The notes beneath the pieces were generated by a model. That model was not told the origin of the DNA. It searched no databases and worked only from the letters and a program-made list of their open reading frames with translations. Below, one piece after another: positions 1 to 8,461 of a DNA stretch of 64,000 bases. This stretch comes from Bacteroidales bacterium (GTDB lineage: Bacteria; Bacteroidota; Bacteroidia; Bacteroidales; UBA12077): assembly GCA_016342685.1 (NCBI GenBank), contig JAEINU010000010.1, positions 1 through 64,000 on the forward strand, given 5' to 3'. A program made the position numbers and the translations under genes. Positions within the stretch are counted from its first letter, which is position 1. The number at the start of each line of letters is the position of its first letter.

Positions 1-32
1 CTGCATTTGTGGGAGAGTAGGTCGTCGCCAAC
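1..32 (+). rRNA. rrf: 5S rRNA, 3' end (partial)
   Basis: The first ~30 bases match the conserved 3' end of bacterial 5S rRNA (GGGAGAGTAGGTCGTCGCCA). A rho-independent terminator follows within ten bases, as expected at the end of an rRNA operon. The rest of the gene and presumably the 23S and 16S genes lie left of the window. The exact mature 3' end is estimated. Confidence 0.85.
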
Positions 33-40
33 TTTATTTA

Positions 41-72
41 AAGCCTCAATCATAACGATTGAGGCTTTTTTT
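41..72 (+). terminator. Terminator of the rRNA operon
   Basis: A perfect 10-bp stem (AAGCCTCAAT / ATTGAGGCTT) with a 7-nt loop is followed by a T tract. It sits directly behind the 5S rRNA end. Confidence 0.9.
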
Positions 73-118
73 GTTTATAAAATATTATAAAAAATAAATC
101 AAACTTCTTCAAAGAATA

Positions 119-150
119 TTTGTTATAAGAAAAGTAAACTCAATACTTTG
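119..150 (+). promoter_or_regulatory. Possible promoter of the transglycosylase gene
   Basis: A TTTG at 119-122 is followed about 20 bases later by ATACTTTG, an imperfect match to the Bacteroidota -7 element TAnnTTTG. It lies about 55 bases before the TTG start and after the rRNA terminator, so a new promoter is needed here. Spacing and -7 match are imperfect. Confidence 0.3.
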
Positions 151-203
151 TAACAAAATCATATTCATAACGTAAATTTATTTGCTAATCAAAACATATT
201 ATT

Positions 204-1637
204 TTGAGAGAATTTAAAAGAATTCTAAAAATATCGTTCATTATTTTTTTATTGATAATAGGCTTGAATACTTGTAGAGAACAAGAAAAGGAATCGTTTG
301 TTAAGCTGAATACTCTTGAGAAAGTAAAGAAAAGAGGTAGTTTAATTGCTGTAATGGACTTTAATTCAACTAATTATTTTATTTACCGAGGCGAGCCGAT
401 GGGGTATCAATATGAATTATTGAAATTGTTGGCAGAACATTTAGATGTAAAACTTGAGGTAGTTCCTGAAAATGATGTAGATAAGAACTTCGAAATGTTA
501 AGAACAAATAAGTGTGATATTATTGCAATTAATTTGGCTATAACAAAAGAACGATCTCAAATTATTGATTATACAAAACCGCACAGTCAAACCCATCAAG
601 TATTAGTTCAACGTAAGCCCGAAAATTGGAAAGTATTAAGGAAATCTGAATTGGAAGCGCAACTTATAAGGAATCAATTGGAATTGGCAAAAAAGGTTGT
701 ATACGTGCAAAAAGGAACTTCATATGCTCAAAGAATTAAAAATCTATCAGATGAAATTGGCGATAGTATTATTATAATTGAAAAGGCTGATTTGGAAGTG
801 GAAGAATTAATCGAACTTGTTGCAAATGGTGAGATTGATTACACTATTACGGATGAAAATGTTGCGTTGGTTAATCAAATTTATTACCCAAACCTTGACG
901 TAAAAACAGCAGTAAGTTTCCCGCAAAATCTCGCATGGGGTTTAAGGAAGGGTGATGATGAGTTTAAAACGGAAGTTGATAAATGGTTATTGGAGTTTAA
1001 GAAAACTAAAAAATATTCTTTAATTTATAATAAGTATTTTAAAAATCGTCGTTCGGTTAAGATTATAGAGAGTGATTTCTATGCACAAAATAGTGGAAAA
1101 GTTTCCGTTTATGATGATTATATTAAAAAGTATAGTGATGAGATAGATTGGGATTGGAGACTACTTGCATCATTAATATATCAGGAATCGAGATTTAAGC
1201 CAAATGTAAAATCGTGGGCAGGAGCATACGGACTAATGCAATTAATGCCTACAACGGCAAAAAGGTTCGGTGTATCAAAGAAATCACAGCCAGAAAAGCA
1301 TATAAAAGCGGGTGTTGATTTTATTAAATGGCTAGATGACAGATTCGTGAATAGAGGAATTAGTGATGATGAAGAGAAAATTAAATTTATTTTAGCTTCA
1401 TATAATGTGGGTTTAGGACATATTCTTGATGCCAGGAGATTAGCTGAAAAGAATGGAAAGGACCCTGATGTTTGGGAAAATAATGTGGATGAGTATATTC
1501 TAAAGAAATCAAATCCTAAGTATTATAAAGACCCGGTTGTAAAATATGGATATTGTCGTGGATCTGAAACTTATAATTATGTATATCAGATATTAGATAG
1601 ATACGAACATTACAAAAATATTATACCAGAAACTTAG
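204..1637 (+). CDS. mltF: Membrane-bound lytic transglycosylase, MltF type
   Basis: The 477-residue protein has the MltF architecture: a hydrophobic N-terminus with a possible lipobox at Cys24 (LNTC, a weak match because Thr precedes Cys), a periplasmic solute-binding type 3 domain at about residues 45-275, and an SLT lysozyme-like domain at about 305-450. The SLT part carries YQESRF with Glu328 as the expected catalytic acid, followed by AGAYGLMQLMPTTA. Family members cleave peptidoglycan to 1,6-anhydromuropeptides. The start is TTG at 204, and no ATG is available upstream of the signal segment. The gene stands alone after the rRNA operon and overlaps the convergent Nudix gene by 17 bp. Confidence 0.9.
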   Translation: MREFKRILKISFIIFLLIIGLNTCREQEKESFVKLNTLEKVKKRGSLIAVMDFNSTNYFIYRGEPMGYQYELLKLLAEHLDVKLEVVPENDVDKNFEMLRTNKCDIIAINLAITKERSQIIDYTKPHSQTHQVLVQRKPENWKVLRKSELEAQLIRNQLELAKKVVYVQKGTSYAQRIKNLSDEIGDSIIIIEKADLEVEELIELVANGEIDYTITDENVALVNQIYYPNLDVKTAVSFPQNLAWGLRKGDDEFKTEVDKWLLEFKKTKKYSLIYNKYFKNRRSVKIIESDFYAQNSGKVSVYDDYIKKYSDEIDWDWRLLASLIYQESRFKPNVKSWAGAYGLMQLMPTTAKRFGVSKKSQPEKHIKAGVDFIKWLDDRFVNRGISDDEEKIKFILASYNVGLGHILDARRLAEKNGKDPDVWENNVDEYILKKSNPKYYKDPVVKYGYCRGSETYNYVYQILDRYEHYKNIIPET

Positions 1638-2253
1638 CGTTATTTTTTTTTACGACCTCTAGGAACTCTGATAACATCATTGCTGTTGCGCCCCATATTG
1701 TAATATTATTAGGATTATAAATTGGAGCTAAGAAGGAGATATCTCCATATGAGAATTCTTTTGTGGTGCAGTTTGTAGGATCTAGTAAATCTTTAAGTTT
1801 TATTTCTAACACCTTTTCAACTTCTACAGGGTCAGCTTTAAATTGTGGTGTAGTTTTGTAAATGCCCATAATAGGAGATACCATAAAATTACTTACAGGA
1901 ATATGCAAGGGAGTTAACTTTCCTAAAATTTTGACTTTACTGGGATTTATTCCTATTTCTTCATGGCACTCGCGAAGGGCGGTGTCAATTATGTTTTTAT
2001 CAAAATCTTCAGCTTTTCCGCCAGGGAAAGATATTTGACCACTATGTGGACCGTTGTATTCTGTTCTTTGAATAAATGCTAGGTATAGTTCTTGATTTTT
2101 TGGAAAAAGAAGAATTAACACTCCTGCTTTTCGAGTTTTATTTGTTGGCTTAAAATAATCTCGAATACCTGGAGACATCTTAACATGTGCTTTTTCTCCA
2201 GGTAAATCCTTTTTTAATTCTTCTTTTAAATTTTTAAAAAAATCAGTAAACAT
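1621..2253 (-). CDS. Nudix hydrolase, CoA pyrophosphatase type
   Basis: The 210-residue protein contains the CoA-pyrophosphatase signature upstream of the Nudix box (IQRTEYNGPHSGQISFPGG) and a Nudix box ending in TALRECHEEIGI. The first Glu of the classical box is replaced, as is common in the NudL/PCD1 branch. The family hydrolyses CoA or CoA derivatives to 3'-phospho-ADP and phosphopantetheine with Mg or Mn. It is the last gene of the gatE-gatD-nudix unit: its ATG follows the gatD stop with no gap (TAAATG), so translation is probably coupled. Substrate choice is inferred from the motif only. Confidence 0.85.
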   Translation of the reverse strand: MFTDFFKNLKEELKKDLPGEKAHVKMSPGIRDYFKPTNKTRKAGVLILLFPKNQELYLAFIQRTEYNGPHSGQISFPGGKAEDFDKNIIDTALRECHEEIGINPSKVKILGKLTPLHIPVSNFMVSPIMGIYKTTPQFKADPVEVEKVLEIKLKDLLDPTNCTTKEFSYGDISFLAPIYNPNNITIWGATAMMLSEFLEVVKKNNAKFLV

Positions 2254-3639
2254 TTATTTTCTAAACTTTTTAATAAAATCTTCAACTTCAGGAACACCAC
2301 CTTGATATATAAGATAACCATTATATGGCTCTCTTGTTGTAATTTCATCATTAATTGGCGTTAGCATTATTTTCTTTATTTCTTCAGGATCTTCAGTTTG
2401 TCCCAAAGCCCATCCTAATTTTATGTATGCTACTTCAGGTAGCATATTTCCTGAAGGAATAATTCCTTTCGCCATCATATCTCTTCCTGTATCATAAACA
2501 AACATATGGACATAACCCCAAAGTGTCTGTAATGTCATATACATAACTACGCCTTTTTTTGTTGCTCTTTCAATAGCTGGGTATAATTCTTTATTTACAT
2601 GGCCCAAACCTGTTCCAACAAAAACAATTCCTTTATAGCCGTTGTCGACTAATGTATCAATGATATCTGGCTTCATTCCCGGATAATAATATAACATTGT
2701 AACTTTATCAGAGAAATAAGGGAGAATATCTACATTTCTATCTTTTCGTCGTTGCTTATAATCTTTTTTAATTGGAGTGATTTTATCTCTATTTACTGTG
2801 GCTAATGGGGTGTCTCCAATTGTGCGAAATGTAGATCTGTAAGATGAATGCATTTTTCGTACTCTAGTACCCTTATGTAATAATCCGTAGTCGTCTGATG
2901 TAGGTCCAAACATACAAACCATTACTTCAGCAATATCTGAATCGCCAGCTGTTTTCATTGCATGCATTAAATTTAGTGCGGCATCAGAACTCGGACGATC
3001 TGAAGATCTTTGAGAACCTACCAAAACAATTGGAATTGGAGAGTTTTGTACCATAAATGTTAATGCAGCACCTGTATGGTGTAAAGTGTCTGTTCCATGT
3101 CCAATAACAATTCCATCAATACCATTTTCAATTTCCTTACCAATGGCAATTGCTAATGCTTTATATTGATCTGGCCCCATATTTTCACTAAATACAGCAA
3201 ATATTTTTTCTGTGGTTAGATTACAGATATCTGCTAGCTCAGGAACAGCACCATAAAGTTCTCCCGGAGAGAAAGCGGGAATAACTGCACCTGTTCTATA
3301 ATCTAATCTAGATGCTATTGTTCCTCCGGTACCAAATAATTTCACATTAGGGAGACCTTCTGTTGTCGGAAATTCTTTTTCTGGAATTTTATAATTGGCT
3401 TTTTGATAGCCAGTTTCCTTCATGTCTTTTATTGTCCCAACATCGATCCCAATGTTATAGCCTGTAATAATTTTTAATACAATATGAAAATCATCATCAT
3501 TTTCGGAACGGGGAAGTACCGTACCTTCGAAATTTCCACGTGTAGTTTCAATACTTGCTTGCCCCCAAACTCGTACATTATATTTTTTTAGTATTTCTAA
3601 TGCTTTGCCTTTATATCCTTGAAAAATATCTTCGCTCAT
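2254..3639 (-). CDS. gatD: Glu-tRNA(Gln) amidotransferase subunit D (archaeal type)
   Basis: The 461-residue protein matches GatD rather than a plain L-asparaginase. A ~95-residue N-terminal domain (SH3-like in GatD family members) precedes the asparaginase fold. The catalytic set is complete: GTGGTIAS with Thr107, GHGTDT with Thr183 and Asp184, and Lys262 in TRVRKMHSS. In the GatDE complex this subunit frees ammonia from glutamine (or asparagine) and passes it to GatE, which amidates Glu-tRNA(Gln). It lies 30 bp downstream of gatE on the same strand. GatDE is regarded as the archaeal enzyme, so its presence in a Bacteroidota genome is notable. Base composition looks like its neighbours, so any transfer is not recent. 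Confidence 0.93.
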   Translation of the reverse strand: MSEDIFQGYKGKALEILKKYNVRVWGQASIETTRGNFEGTVLPRSENDDDFHIVLKIITGYNIGIDVGTIKDMKETGYQKANYKIPEKEFPTTEGLPNVKLFGTGGTIASRLDYRTGAVIPAFSPGELYGAVPELADICNLTTEKIFAVFSENMGPDQYKALAIAIGKEIENGIDGIVIGHGTDTLHHTGAALTFMVQNSPIPIVLVGSQRSSDRPSSDAALNLMHAMKTAGDSDIAEVMVCMFGPTSDDYGLLHKGTRVRKMHSSYRSTFRTIGDTPLATVNRDKITPIKKDYKQRRKDRNVDILPYFSDKVTMLYYYPGMKPDIIDTLVDNGYKGIVFVGTGLGHVNKELYPAIERATKKGVVMYMTLQTLWGYVHMFVYDTGRDMMAKGIIPSGNMLPEVAYIKLGWALGQTEDPEEIKKIMLTPINDEITTREPYNGYLIYQGGVPEVEDFIKKFRK

Positions 3640-3669
3640 TTTCTTAATTTTTACTATTTAACACTGAAT

Positions 3670-5661
3670 TTAATTTTGATCTATTGCTTTTGCTAAATCA
3701 TTTGGGGCAATATTACCAATTGCTGTTTTTTGCAATTCGCCCATTATCCAATGTTTTGCTACTTGATCATTTTTAGAAGTTTTAATTTCCTTAAATTTTT
3801 GTTTTAAGAATGAAATCTTTGATAATATTTCTTCTTTAGGAAGAGATTTGAAATTTATACTTGTAAGAATCGAATCAAAATCCATTTTCGGGTATTGAAA
3901 AAATACAGGAAGCATTCTTTTGCTTAACTGGATCTCTAATTTTTCATCGATTAAATATTTAAATAGATCATAGATCTTGCAATAATCGAAAACATCTGAT
4001 GATGTATAATGACCTTCAACAAACTTTAACTTGTGACCAATAAATGTTCCAATAAACTTTGGATTGATTCTTAATTCTTTAACTATTTTTTCGATTAAAG
4101 GATATAAATTATTTCGGAAGATAAATGTAAATGTATCTTCAGGTACATTCCATTTTTTAAGTTGATTATATCTTTCGATTACATCGCTTGGTACATTTTC
4201 ACTCAGTTTATCAATGTATTCATTTTCTAATGGGATTGGGGCAGAGTCTGTATCGGGATACATCCTATCTGCCCCTGGAAGAACTCTTTCGAAAATTGTA
4301 GTTCCATCGGTAAAAGATTTTCGAGTTTCTTGCGGAACTCCTTCGAATGCCATTAGACATCGTTCTTCGATTGTTTCTAATGCTGTTTTAATATCTTCAT
4401 CTGGAGCCCATATTATAATTTGAGCATCATCTTCACTTGCATTAAAAAGCTCTTTAATCTTGGTGTAATTATCTTCAATAATTTTTGGTTCAAATTCTTC
4501 TGAATGAACCATGTTTGGTTTTTCTAAACAGGCTATTACTTTTAAACGATCTGCTATTTCATTTGCAAAAATCTTTCCTGGTTGAGTGAAGTGAGATAAA
4601 ATACCTTTGAAGTTTGGTAGATTTACTGCAATAATTCTGTATTTGTCTATTAATCCATTCGTAATAGGTTCATATTTTAAATCGAAATCACGATAGTCAA
4701 TTTCCTGATGTTGAATTTTCCAATTGTCAGTATCCTTTGCTCTATCATTAAGTTTTTTCTTAATGTTTAGTAATGCCCATTGTCTGAATCCTTCAATATG
4801 AGATAATTCAGGAATAAGTTTATTGTACGAAACTCCTTTTATCTCAACTCGGGTTCCTCCTTTACAACTTACATTCACATCTTCGCGACCAGCACCACTT
4901 CCTACTCTCACCCTTCCTGTACTTCTGTTTAAGAAACGAATGTATTCGGCAGCTTCTTTTAACTCATCTGGAGTGTACATTTCGGGATAAGTAACCGTTT
5001 CAATTAACGGCATTCCTAATCGATCTGTTTTATAAATTCTCTGATGACGAATATCTGAAATTTCACGACAAGAATCTTCTTCGATACTCAACTGAATCAA
5101 TCTAACTTTTTTATTTTTTAATGGAATTTCGCCCTCGACTCCTAAAATTGCAGTTCTTTGAAATCCGGCAGGAATGCTTCCATCTAAATACTGTTTTCTT
5201 GTAATATGAACCTCACCAACAATATTTAATTTACATAATAGAGAAATTTCAAGTGCATATCCTAAAGCCTCACGATCGATTTTGAATGGTGGTGTATCGT
5301 CGATTTCGTATGTACATGCAGTTTCGTTATTTAATCTATAAACAATTTCTTTTCGCGTTCTATATTCCATTAATGCTGTTCCATCATATTCTCCAAGCTC
5401 ACTAAGTGTAGGACGCATATGACGAATTACTTCAGCATTAAAATCATCGTGTTTATGAAAAATTCCAGCAGGACAATGACAAAATAACTTTTCTTTAGTT
5501 TTTAATTGTTGATGAACCTCTAAGCCTGACATGAAACCAATACGCTCGTAATCGGCTTTTTTAGCTTTTTTTCTTGGAATGTATCCAACTTCCTTAAGCG
5601 TTTGCTCGTAGTTTTGTTTTGGATTAAAATCTTTGGTTTCCGGGGATTTATCTTTTTTCAT
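3670..5661 (-). CDS. gatE: Glu-tRNA(Gln) amidotransferase subunit E (archaeal type)
   Basis: The 663-residue protein is a GatB-family kinase/transamidase subunit of the GatE branch. It shows the cradle start MSGLEVHQQL at 44-53, a Cys-x-Cys pair at 61/63 likely to bind zinc, and the family motif around TTIFERVLPGADRMYPDTD at 454-472. An insertion at about 335-425 (NLPNFKGILSHFTQPG) resembles the AspRS-type GAD domain, which distinguishes GatE from GatB. A helical YqeY-like tail occupies about residues 500-663 and would bind the tRNA elbow. GatE phosphorylates Glu-tRNA(Gln) and amidates it using ammonia from GatD. It is the first gene of the operon. An imperfect -7 element (AATATTTG on the minus strand, 5699-5706) lies about 40 bases upstream. 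Confidence 0.93.
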   Translation of the reverse strand: MKKDKSPETKDFNPKQNYEQTLKEVGYIPRKKAKKADYERIGFMSGLEVHQQLKTKEKLFCHCPAGIFHKHDDFNAEVIRHMRPTLSELGEYDGTALMEYRTRKEIVYRLNNETACTYEIDDTPPFKIDREALGYALEISLLCKLNIVGEVHITRKQYLDGSIPAGFQRTAILGVEGEIPLKNKKVRLIQLSIEEDSCREISDIRHQRIYKTDRLGMPLIETVTYPEMYTPDELKEAAEYIRFLNRSTGRVRVGSGAGREDVNVSCKGGTRVEIKGVSYNKLIPELSHIEGFRQWALLNIKKKLNDRAKDTDNWKIQHQEIDYRDFDLKYEPITNGLIDKYRIIAVNLPNFKGILSHFTQPGKIFANEIADRLKVIACLEKPNMVHSEEFEPKIIEDNYTKIKELFNASEDDAQIIIWAPDEDIKTALETIEERCLMAFEGVPQETRKSFTDGTTIFERVLPGADRMYPDTDSAPIPLENEYIDKLSENVPSDVIERYNQLKKWNVPEDTFTFIFRNNLYPLIEKIVKELRINPKFIGTFIGHKLKFVEGHYTSSDVFDYCKIYDLFKYLIDEKLEIQLSKRMLPVFFQYPKMDFDSILTSINFKSLPKEEILSKISFLKQKFKEIKTSKNDQVAKHWIMGELQKTAIGNIAPNDLAKAIDQN

Positions 5662-5821
5662 AGTTATAAAACTTGTAATTATTTTTTACTAATAAAAGCA
5701 AATATTCCTGCTTAGAAGAGTGTTAATTTAGTAAAAAAAAAGTGAGATCAGAAACCTAATATATAAACAGTTTATTAACAGGAAAAATAATTGCAACTAT
5801 GAACTTTTCAACAGGGCTATC

Positions 5822-7066
5822 TTAGTTGAATTTAATGGTTTTTTCGGGACTTAATCTTGAAATAATATACGAAGGAATAATCAACATTAAGACGGTTATA
5901 AAAAGAGTTCCTACATTAAGAGCAAGAATGTGCCAGACTTTTAGATTAATTGGCACTGCTTCTAAGTAATATGATGTTGGATCGAGTTTAAAAATCTGAA
6001 ATTGAAATTGCAAAAAGCAAATTAAAAGTCCTATAATATTACCCCAGATTAGTCCCTTTGAAATTATAAATCCAGATTGATATAAAAAGATTTTTCGGAT
6101 AGACCAGTTCTTGGTTCCCATTGCTTTTAATATTCCGATCATACTGGTGCGCTCCAGAATAATTATTAATAATCCCGAAATCATATTAAATCCGGCAACG
6201 GCAATCATTAAAATTAAAATCACCCAAACATTCATATCCGTTAGTTTTAACCATTCGAACATTTGAGGGTACTTTTCTTTAATGCTTAATACTTTAAGTT
6301 TTGATCCATCGGGGTTAAAATGAAAGCCAACAATATCGCGAACATCTTCGGTCATTTTATCGAGCCTCGAAAAATCGTTAATCAAAACCTCAAAACCACT
6401 AATTTGATTTTCGTTCCAGTTATTTAGTCTTTGAATATGTTTAATATCAATTAGGGCAAATTTTTCGTCGAATTCGGCAAGGCTAGTTTCATAAATTCCA
6501 GAAATAACAAATGGACGCATTCGCATGGGGTCCTGAATAAAATATGCAATAATCTTATCGCCTACATTTAATTTTAAAAGATTTGCAATGAATTTGGATA
6601 TTAAGATATCATCTGTTTTTGATGAATCATTAACCCTGAAAGATTTTCCATCAACCAAGTTTTGGTCGAAAAACGACCAATCAAAATCTGCTCCTACGCC
6701 TTTCAAAACAACACCTTGGATATCTGTTTTTGTTTTAATAATTCCAGCTTTAATGGCAAACTCTTGTATGTTTTTAATTCCCATTAAATTATTAATATCG
6801 GCATAAAAACTTTGGGCTTTATTTATTGGTTCTGTTTCAAAAGAAATATTTGTATCGTAATTAACAATCTGGATGTGAGATCCAAATCCTATAATTTTAT
6901 TGCTGATTTCTGATTTAAATCCTGTTACAATCGCAACAGAAAGTATCATAACAGCTAATCCAAGAGCGATCCCTACAATGGCAATAGTCATTATGGGTTG
7001 CGATATACTTTTTTTTACGCTTTTATCTGAAAAAATTCTTTTGGCTATAAAAAGTTCTGTATTCAA
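5822..7066 (-). CDS. ABC transporter permease, LolC/LolE-like (FtsX family)
   Basis: The 414-residue protein has the LolC/E layout: one N-terminal membrane helix (about residues 20-45) followed by a large periplasmic MacB-type domain (about 50-265), then three C-terminal helices (about 280-405). The N-terminal AKRIFSDKS and the SMIGILKAMGTKNW segment before the second helix are typical. Proteins of this kind extract lipoproteins from the inner membrane together with a LolD ATPase. No ATPase is adjacent; a LolD-like gene is at 53.5 kb. A -7 element on the minus strand lies at 7089-7096. Confidence 0.85.
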   Translation of the reverse strand: MNTELFIAKRIFSDKSVKKSISQPIMTIAIVGIALGLAVMILSVAIVTGFKSEISNKIIGFGSHIQIVNYDTNISFETEPINKAQSFYADINNLMGIKNIQEFAIKAGIIKTKTDIQGVVLKGVGADFDWSFFDQNLVDGKSFRVNDSSKTDDILISKFIANLLKLNVGDKIIAYFIQDPMRMRPFVISGIYETSLAEFDEKFALIDIKHIQRLNNWNENQISGFEVLINDFSRLDKMTEDVRDIVGFHFNPDGSKLKVLSIKEKYPQMFEWLKLTDMNVWVILILMIAVAGFNMISGLLIIILERTSMIGILKAMGTKNWSIRKIFLYQSGFIISKGLIWGNIIGLLICFLQFQFQIFKLDPTSYYLEAVPINLKVWHILALNVGTLFITVLMLIIPSYIISRLSPEKTIKFN

Positions 7067-7088
7067 TGCTCTTTAGTTTAGATTTTCA

Positions 7089-7096
7089 CAAATGTA
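7089..7096 (-). promoter_or_regulatory. -7 promoter element of the LolC/E-like gene
   Basis: On the minus strand the sequence reads TACATTTG, an exact TAnnTTTG match, 22 bases upstream of the ATG. No clear -33 TTTG is found at the usual distance. Confidence 0.4.
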
Positions 7097-7216
7097 GTAA
7101 AAAATAAAACACGGTTTAATTTGAAAAATTGTGTGCATAATACATTAATTATAAAAGAACTATTCTGAGTTTGTAAAGAAAATTATTAATTTAGGCCTTT
7201 CTTTAAGCTGATTTAC

Positions 7217-8410
7217 ATGACTTATTTAAAATATTATATCATTTTTAGTATTCTTATTGTTTGCAGTTGCGTTGGACAAACTGCCGAAAAAGATAGCCAA
7301 TTAATAAAAACGGGGGCAGAGCAAATAAATAAGTACATTCCCTTATTAAGGAATAAACGTGTTGCAATAGTTGCAAATCATACAACCAATATTAATGGAA
7401 AACATTTAGTTGATTCACTTTTAAGTTTAGATGTTGATATCAAAAAGATTTTTAGTCCTGAGCATGGTTTTCGTGGTAAAGCAGATGCTGGAGAACACGT
7501 AAAAAACTATAAGGATCCAAGGACAGGGTTGCCAGTTATTTCATTGTATGGGAGTAGTAAGAAGCCTAAATTGGAAGATTTAGAAGATATTGATATTCTA
7601 ATTTTTGATTTGCAAGATGTAGGAGTTCGTTTTTATACATATACTTCAACAATGCATTATGTGATGGAGGCATGTGCTGAAATGAATGTTGAGATGTTGA
7701 TTCTTGATCGACCAAATCCAAATGGATTTTATGTTGATGGACCAATTCTAGATACTACATATCGGTCATTTGTTGGAATGCATCCAATACCAATTGTTCA
7801 TGGGATGACAATAGCAGAATATGCACAAATGATTAATGGTGAATCATGGTTGGAGAATGATGTAAAATGTAAATTGGATATTATTAAGTGTAAAAATTAT
7901 ACTCATGATTCAAAATATGAATTGCCAATAAATCCTTCGCCAAATTTACAGAATATGACCTCAATTTATTTGTATCCTTCTTTGGGTTTTTTCGAAGGCA
8001 CAAGTTTAAGTGCAGGGCGCGGAACAGAATTCCCATTTCAAGTTTTTGGTGGCCCGGATTTTAAAGTAACAGATTTTACGTTTACTCCTAAAAGTATAAA
8101 TGGAGCAAGTAAATATCCTAAACATCAAAATAAAAAATGTTATGGCGTTGATTTACGTGAAACTGATCTTAATATGTTAAATTCTCAAAAGCAAATTAAT
8201 TTAGAATGGATTATCTCGGCTTATAATTCTGTTGAAAATAAAGATGAGTTCTTCAAGAAATTCTTTTATAATATTTCGGGAACAAAGGAATTAAAAGAGC
8301 AAATTATAGAAGGGAAAACAGAAAAGGAAATTCGAAAAAGTTGGAATTCAGATTTGAAAAAATTCAAAAAGACTCGTAAGAAATATTTGTTATACAATGA
8401 TTTTAAATAA
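7217..8410 (+). CDS. Exo-beta-N-acetylmuramidase NamZ-like lipoprotein (DUF1343)
   Basis: The 397-residue protein matches the DUF1343 family, whose characterised members (NamZ) remove terminal MurNAc from peptidoglycan fragments. Conserved stretches include NHTTNINGKH, FSPEHGFRG, FDLQDVGVRFYTYTSTM, DRPNPNG and SLGFFEGTSLSAGRGTEFPF. A signal peptide ends in a likely lipobox with Cys18 (VCSC), so the enzyme is probably lipid-anchored and periplasmic. It is a single-gene unit closed by a strong terminator at 8413. A role in MurNAc salvage is inferred from the family. Confidence 0.88.
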   Translation: MTYLKYYIIFSILIVCSCVGQTAEKDSQLIKTGAEQINKYIPLLRNKRVAIVANHTTNINGKHLVDSLLSLDVDIKKIFSPEHGFRGKADAGEHVKNYKDPRTGLPVISLYGSSKKPKLEDLEDIDILIFDLQDVGVRFYTYTSTMHYVMEACAEMNVEMLILDRPNPNGFYVDGPILDTTYRSFVGMHPIPIVHGMTIAEYAQMINGESWLENDVKCKLDIIKCKNYTHDSKYELPINPSPNLQNMTSIYLYPSLGFFEGTSLSAGRGTEFPFQVFGGPDFKVTDFTFTPKSINGASKYPKHQNKKCYGVDLRETDLNMLNSQKQINLEWIISAYNSVENKDEFFKKFFYNISGTKELKEQIIEGKTEKEIRKSWNSDLKKFKKTRKKYLLYNDFK

Positions 8411-8412
8411 AA

Positions 8413-8442
8413 AAACCGAAGTATTTTGCTTCGGTTTTTTTT
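8413..8442 (+). terminator. Bidirectional terminator between namZ-like gene and aminotransferase
   Basis: A perfect 9-bp stem (AAACCGAAG / CTTCGGTTT) with a TATTTTG loop is flanked by A and T tracts. It can end transcription from both convergent genes. Confidence 0.88.
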
Positions 8443-8461
8443 ATTATCAGTATCTATTTAT

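Noticed and set aside
2254-3639. Plain L-asparaginase as an alternative for the gatD gene
   Set aside because: The N-terminal extra domain, GatD-specific motifs and the adjacent gatE gene fit GatD better.
3670-5661. GatB as an alternative for the gatE gene
   Set aside because: The length (663 residues), the GAD-type insertion and absence of gatA/gatC nearby point to GatE.
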